From NCBI GenBank assembly GCA_903881535.1, contig CAIRTT010000174.1, positions 1 through 9,809 on the forward strand: a stretch of DNA of 9,809 nt, written 5' to 3'. Shown in pieces: positions 7,579 to 9,809 of this stretch. The notes under the pieces were generated by a model, which saw only the letters and a list, made by a program, of their open reading frames with translations, searched no databases and had not been told where the DNA came from. The translations under genes and the position numbers were made by a program. Position 1 is the stretch's first letter, and each line of letters starts with the position of its first letter. Source of the DNA: an uncultured Armatimonadota bacterium. Lineage in GTDB: Bacteria > Armatimonadota > Armatimonadia > Armatimonadales > Armatimonadaceae.

Positions 7579-8688
7579 TTAAAGATCGTCGTCATCCACA
7601 GTACTGAGCGAACTCGACTTCTGATACTCCGTGACACGCCCTTCAAAGAAGTTCTGTTCTTTGCGAATGTCCATGAGTTCTGCAAGCCACGGAAGTGGAT
7701 TCACAAGCCCAGGATGCAGTGGGTCGAGACCAACGCCTTCGAGGCGACGGTCCGCAATGTAATCGATGTACGATTCAAACTCTTCGGAAGAAAGTCCAAG
7801 AGCGGCAACTGGCAGACAGTCCCGAATGAACTCTTTCTCAAGCAACACAGCTTCCTTCATAAGGTCTGTGAGTTCTTGCTTGAAGCCAACCGTCCACAGC
7901 TCGTGGTTCTCCTGAATCAAAGCAATAAAGAGGTTGCGGAAAACTTCGATGTGGTTTGACTCATCCCGCAACGTATAGCGGAACATCATTCCAATACCTG
8001 GGAACTTGCCCTGACGGTAGAGGGACAGCATCATCCCAAAGAGACCGTAAAATTGCGTCCCTTCCATACACTGGCCAAAGACAAAAATGTTCTTGGCTAG
8101 CAGTCTCTGGTTGTCTGGATCTGTCAGGTCAATATCACGGCGGAGAGATTTGGAAATGCGACTAACGAACTCATTCTTCTTCTTGATGGTCGGAATGTCT
8201 TCGAACATCGCCTCACACTCATGTGGATTCAGGCCAAGGGACGAGATCATGTACAGGAGGCTATCCGCATGGATATTTTCCTCATGTGCATGGCGTCCAA
8301 GAACCAGCTTAATTTCACTTGCAGTAACCAGCTCACGGACGACGTGCTGGATGTTATCTCCGACGATCCCTTCGGCCGCACTGAAGTAACCAACAGCCAT
8401 TCGGAGAATCCAACGGTCAATCTCAGTGAGAGCCGATTCTGAACGCCATTGCTCGATGTCGCGCTGCATCGGGATATCTTCTGGTTCCCAGTGATTTGCC
8501 TTCATATTGCGGTAGATTTCGTACGCCCACTGGTACTTCAAAGGCAAAAGGTTGAACGTCATCGTTGCCCGACCGTTAATAACACGCTTTGCCTGAAGAG
8601 CCTCTACGGCTTTGGCCTCATCCAGCTCAAATACCTTTGTTCCGAGCTCAACCCTGGTGGTCTTACTTTTCGTCGGGATCGTCGTCAT
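7579..8688 (-). CDS. nrdB: Class I ribonucleotide reductase small (beta) subunit, class Ic-like, no radical tyrosine
   Basis: NrdB is the ferritin-like dimetal subunit that makes and holds the oxidising centre used by NrdA. All six metal ligands are visible in this 369-residue protein: Glu106 (FSAAEG), Glu137 and His140 (HEENIH), Glu209 (GQCMEGT), and Glu243 and His246 (RDESNH). Trp67 (NHWEPEDI) matches E. coli Trp48, and Tyr355 (RVTEYQ) is the C-terminal radical-transfer tyrosine. Two departures stand out. The position of the E. coli radical Tyr122 is Leu144 (HADSLLY), and the first ligand is Glu rather than Asp84. Both features recall the Chlamydia class Ic enzyme (Phe127, Glu89), which uses a Mn/Fe centre instead of a tyrosyl radical, so a class Ic mechanism is inferred; other radical-Tyr-free subclasses cannot be excluded. 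The ATG is supported by AGGAAG eight bases upstream. It is first in the operon, ahead of nrdA, under a strong promoter and two NrdR-like boxes. Confidence 0.96.
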   Translation of the reverse strand: MTTIPTKSKTTRVELGTKVFELDEAKAVEALQAKRVINGRATMTFNLLPLKYQWAYEIYRNMKANHWEPEDIPMQRDIEQWRSESALTEIDRWILRMAVGYFSAAEGIVGDNIQHVVRELVTASEIKLVLGRHAHEENIHADSLLYMISSLGLNPHECEAMFEDIPTIKKKNEFVSRISKSLRRDIDLTDPDNQRLLAKNIFVFGQCMEGTQFYGLFGMMLSLYRQGKFPGIGMMFRYTLRDESNHIEVFRNLFIALIQENHELWTVGFKQELTDLMKEAVLLEKEFIRDCLPVAALGLSSEEFESYIDYIADRRLEGVGLDPLHPGLVNPLPWLAELMDIRKEQNFFEGRVTEYQKSSSLSTVDDDDL

Positions 8689-8696
8689 CTACAGCA

Positions 8697-8702
8697 CTTC
8701 CT
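8697..8702 (-). promoter_or_regulatory. Ribosome binding site of nrdB
   Basis: AGGAAG on the minus strand lies eight bases before the ATG at 8688-8686. It confirms the chosen start. Confidence 0.7.
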
Positions 8703-8735
8703 ATCAACAACTACCAAATGCCGCATCTACGTGAG

Positions 8736-8751
8736 AATCAACATCTAGTTA
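8736..8751. promoter_or_regulatory. Probable NrdR box, gene-proximal
   Basis: The minus strand reads TAACTAGATGTTGATT. It matches the core positions of the NrdR-box consensus acaCwAtATaTwGtgt (C4, W5, A6, A8, T9, T11, W12, G13), though the outer bases differ. It is 32 bp, about three helical turns, from a second match at 8768-8783, which is the usual spacing of paired NrdR boxes. NrdR is the dATP/ATP-sensing repressor of ribonucleotide reductase genes. Confidence 0.65.
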
Positions 8752-8767
8752 GCCCCATGGCAATCTG

Positions 8768-8783
8768 CCCCTAGATATTGTGT
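8768..8783. promoter_or_regulatory. Probable NrdR box, promoter-proximal
   Basis: The minus strand reads ACACAATATCTAGGGG. It fits acaCwAtATaTwGtgt at 12 of 16 positions, including the whole CwA-AT-TwG core. It lies just downstream of the predicted transcription start near 8797, where a bound repressor would block RNA polymerase. Confidence 0.72.
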
Positions 8784-8803
8784 TATCACTGCGTGCGTTC
8801 GGG

Positions 8804-8833
8804 ATTATAGGCGTAGGTAGTGTTCGAAGTCAA
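8804..8833 (-). promoter_or_regulatory. Sigma70-type promoter of nrdBA
   Basis: On the minus strand, TTGACT (8833-8828) and a perfect TATAAT (8809-8804) are separated by 18 bp. Predicted transcription starts near 8797, giving a leader of about 110 nt that contains both NrdR-like boxes. Confidence 0.75.
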
Positions 8834-9119
8834 GCGATACCAGCGTATTTAATACACCCAAAATTTCCTCGAAAAACGGGGGAACTTAATGCCTGCCCCA
8901 TCCACAGGGAAAGATGCCGACACGGACCGTCACAGAACCTTAATAACGTGATTTGTCAATGTAAAATACACGCATTTCTACGTAATTTGATTGGTATCCA
9001 AGACGCTCGTGGCGCCTATTGTTACCGGGTGCGACTAAGTGCAGTGTTTACTGTTAGACACACGAACAGGCACGAAAATTCGGCACATTGGCAAGCAAAC
9101 CCAATGCCACCCGCGATCG
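8834..9119. other. Non-coding interval between polA and the nrdBA promoter
   Basis: I see no convincing coding sequence or RNA gene in these 286 bases. Part of it (about 8940-9000) is AT-rich. It contains an 11-base palindrome GTATTTAATAC (8845-8855), 11 bp upstream of the nrdBA -35 box, and a weak hairpin near the polA end. The rest shows nothing I can name. Confidence 0.5.
9075..9106 (-). terminator. Weak candidate intrinsic terminator of polA
   Basis: A 6-bp stem (CATTGG 9086-9091, CCAATG 9101-9106), extendable by one G-U pair on the minus-strand transcript, has a 9-nt loop and is followed a few bases later by AATTTT. It begins 13 bases after the polA stop. The stem is short and the T-run poor, so this is tentative. 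Confidence 0.35.
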
Positions 9120-9809
9120 CTAGGCACCAGGGTCGAGTGGCATTGTTTCCGCCCAGTTCAACCCGGTTTTGACATCGACATCCAGGTTGACCGACAGCTT
9201 TGCAGCACCTTCCATACAGCCTCGAACATGACTCGCAAGGTCCTGTGCCGCTCCAGCATCCACTTCGAAAAGAAGCTCATCGTGGACCTGCAGCAGCAAT
9301 GTTGCTGGCAAGTTGGATGTCTTCAACATTTGGGCGGTGTCGATCATCGCCCGTTTCATGATGTCAGCGCTTGACCCCTGAATGGGCATATTTGCCGCGG
9401 CACGCTCCGCTGCCTGGCGGAACTGGAAGACCCGGCTGTTGATGTCGGGAATCCAGCGCCGGCGGCCATCTAATGTCTGCACGTACCCGTGCTCACGGGC
9501 AAACGCAATCGTTGTATCCAGCCACGTTCTAACGGCTGGGAAGCGCTCGAAGTAGCCGGCCTTCAGCGCCTTTGCTTCGCCACTCGTCATTTTGAGCTGA
9601 CGGCCTAAGGCAAAATCGGAAATGCCATACAGAACCGCATAGTTCACGGTCTTCGCGGCGCGTCGCATGTCCTTGGTGACATCCGCGGGCTCGACACCGT
9701 AGACCTTACTCGCGGTGTAGACGTGGATGTCCTCTCCGGACCAGAATGCCGCACGCAGCTCTTCATCCTCAGCCACATGTGCAAAGATTCGGAGCTCAAT
9801 CTGGGAGTA
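9120..9809 (-). CDS. polA: DNA polymerase I, C-terminal polymerase domain (N-terminus beyond window)
   Basis: The last 229 residues of a family A DNA polymerase are present; the frame is open to the right edge, so the visible part has no true start. The first codons read YSQIELRIFAH, the motif A region, whose catalytic Asp (E. coli Asp705) would be the very next residue outside the window. The O-helix reads RRAAKTVNYAVLYG, giving the conserved Arg and Lys (E. coli Arg754, Lys758) but Tyr instead of Phe762. Further on come TLDGRRRWIPDI, AAERAAANMPIQGSSADI and motif C QVHDELLFEV with the catalytic Asp of HDE. The enzyme acts in excision repair and in removing and replacing Okazaki-fragment primers. 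Proofreading and 5'-nuclease domains lie outside the window and cannot be judged. It ends with TAG 431 bp upstream of nrdB, and the two are probably separate transcription units. Confidence 0.97.
   Translation of the reverse strand, partial: YSQIELRIFAHVAEDEELRAAFWSGEDIHVYTASKVYGVEPADVTKDMRRAAKTVNYAVLYGISDFALGRQLKMTSGEAKALKAGYFERFPAVRTWLDTTIAFAREHGYVQTLDGRRRWIPDINSRVFQFRQAAERAAANMPIQGSSADIMKRAMIDTAQMLKTSNLPATLLLQVHDELLFEVDAGAAQDLASHVRGCMEGAAKLSVNLDVDVKTGLNWAETMPLDPGA

Noticed and set aside
6982..7959. Long plus-strand open frame of 325 codons opposite nrdA and nrdB
   Set aside because: It is antisense to two genes with full catalytic motifs, spans their intergenic gap, has Ser/Arg/Thr-rich composition typical of a shadow frame, and resembles no known family.
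8898..8906. Possible DnaA box (CCATCCACA) upstream of nrdB
   Set aside because: It is a single site with 7 of 9 matches to TTATCCACA and no neighbouring boxes; this is expected by chance and insufficient for a regulatory or origin call.
8954..8959. TTGACA on the minus strand as a second -35 box for nrdB
   Set aside because: No acceptable -10 element lies 16-18 bp downstream; the TTGACT/TATAAT pair at 8804-8833 is far better.
8987..9000. FNR-like site TTGAT-N4-ATCCA
   Set aside because: The second half-site is imperfect and it lies about 155 bp upstream of the -35 box; no support beyond chance similarity.
8780..9172. Plus-strand open frame of 130 codons covering most of the polA-nrdB gap
   Set aside because: There is no recognisable Shine-Dalgarno, it runs over the nrdBA promoter and into antisense polA, and it has no domain-like composition.

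Overview
This 9.8 kb window is ordinary bacterial chromosome. Every convincing gene lies on the minus strand, so transcription runs right to left. No rRNA, tRNA, CRISPR array, insertion sequence, phage or plasmid gene was seen. Base composition looks even and moderately GC-rich, and reading frames are intact, with no sign of recent transfer. The organism cannot be named from this sequence. It has a type IV pilus ATPase-fold protein (PilM), a FliA/WhiG-family sigma factor, an aerobic class I ribonucleotide reductase and a bacterial DNA polymerase I.

Layout in transcription order. (1) 9809-9120: C-terminal 229 residues of DNA polymerase I (polA), cut by the right edge, with a weak hairpin after the stop. 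(2) 9119-8689: a 431-bp intergenic region. It holds a strong sigma70-type promoter (TTGACT-18-TATAAT) and, between the predicted start of transcription and nrdB, two palindromic elements matching the NrdR-box core, 32 bp apart. (3) 8688-7579 and 7493-4251: nrdB then nrdA, the small and large subunits of a class I ribonucleotide reductase, ended by a clear intrinsic terminator at 4201-4238. (4) 4072 to the left edge: a tight cluster of a FliA/WhiG-like sigma factor, a secreted or periplasmic TPR-repeat protein, NAD kinase (nadK) and pilM (truncated by the left edge). Gaps are 15 to about 75 bp, and a TATAAT element lies upstream.

How it fits together. The right half is DNA precursor supply and DNA synthesis: the reductase makes dNTPs and is probably repressed by NrdR when dATP is plentiful; DNA polymerase I uses dNTPs in repair and Okazaki-fragment processing. 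The left half looks like one operon mixing a regulatory sigma factor, a TPR scaffold, NADP synthesis and type IV pilus assembly. Its logic is not obvious and may be lineage-specific.

Most noteworthy points: the small reductase subunit has Leu where the radical-bearing Tyr normally sits and Glu at the first metal-ligand position, as in class Ic (Chlamydia-type) enzymes; the large subunit has a second, degenerate ATP-cone at its N-terminus; DNA polymerase I has Tyr at the E. coli Phe762 position; and the sigma/TPR/nadK/pilM grouping is unusual. No completely new system was found.
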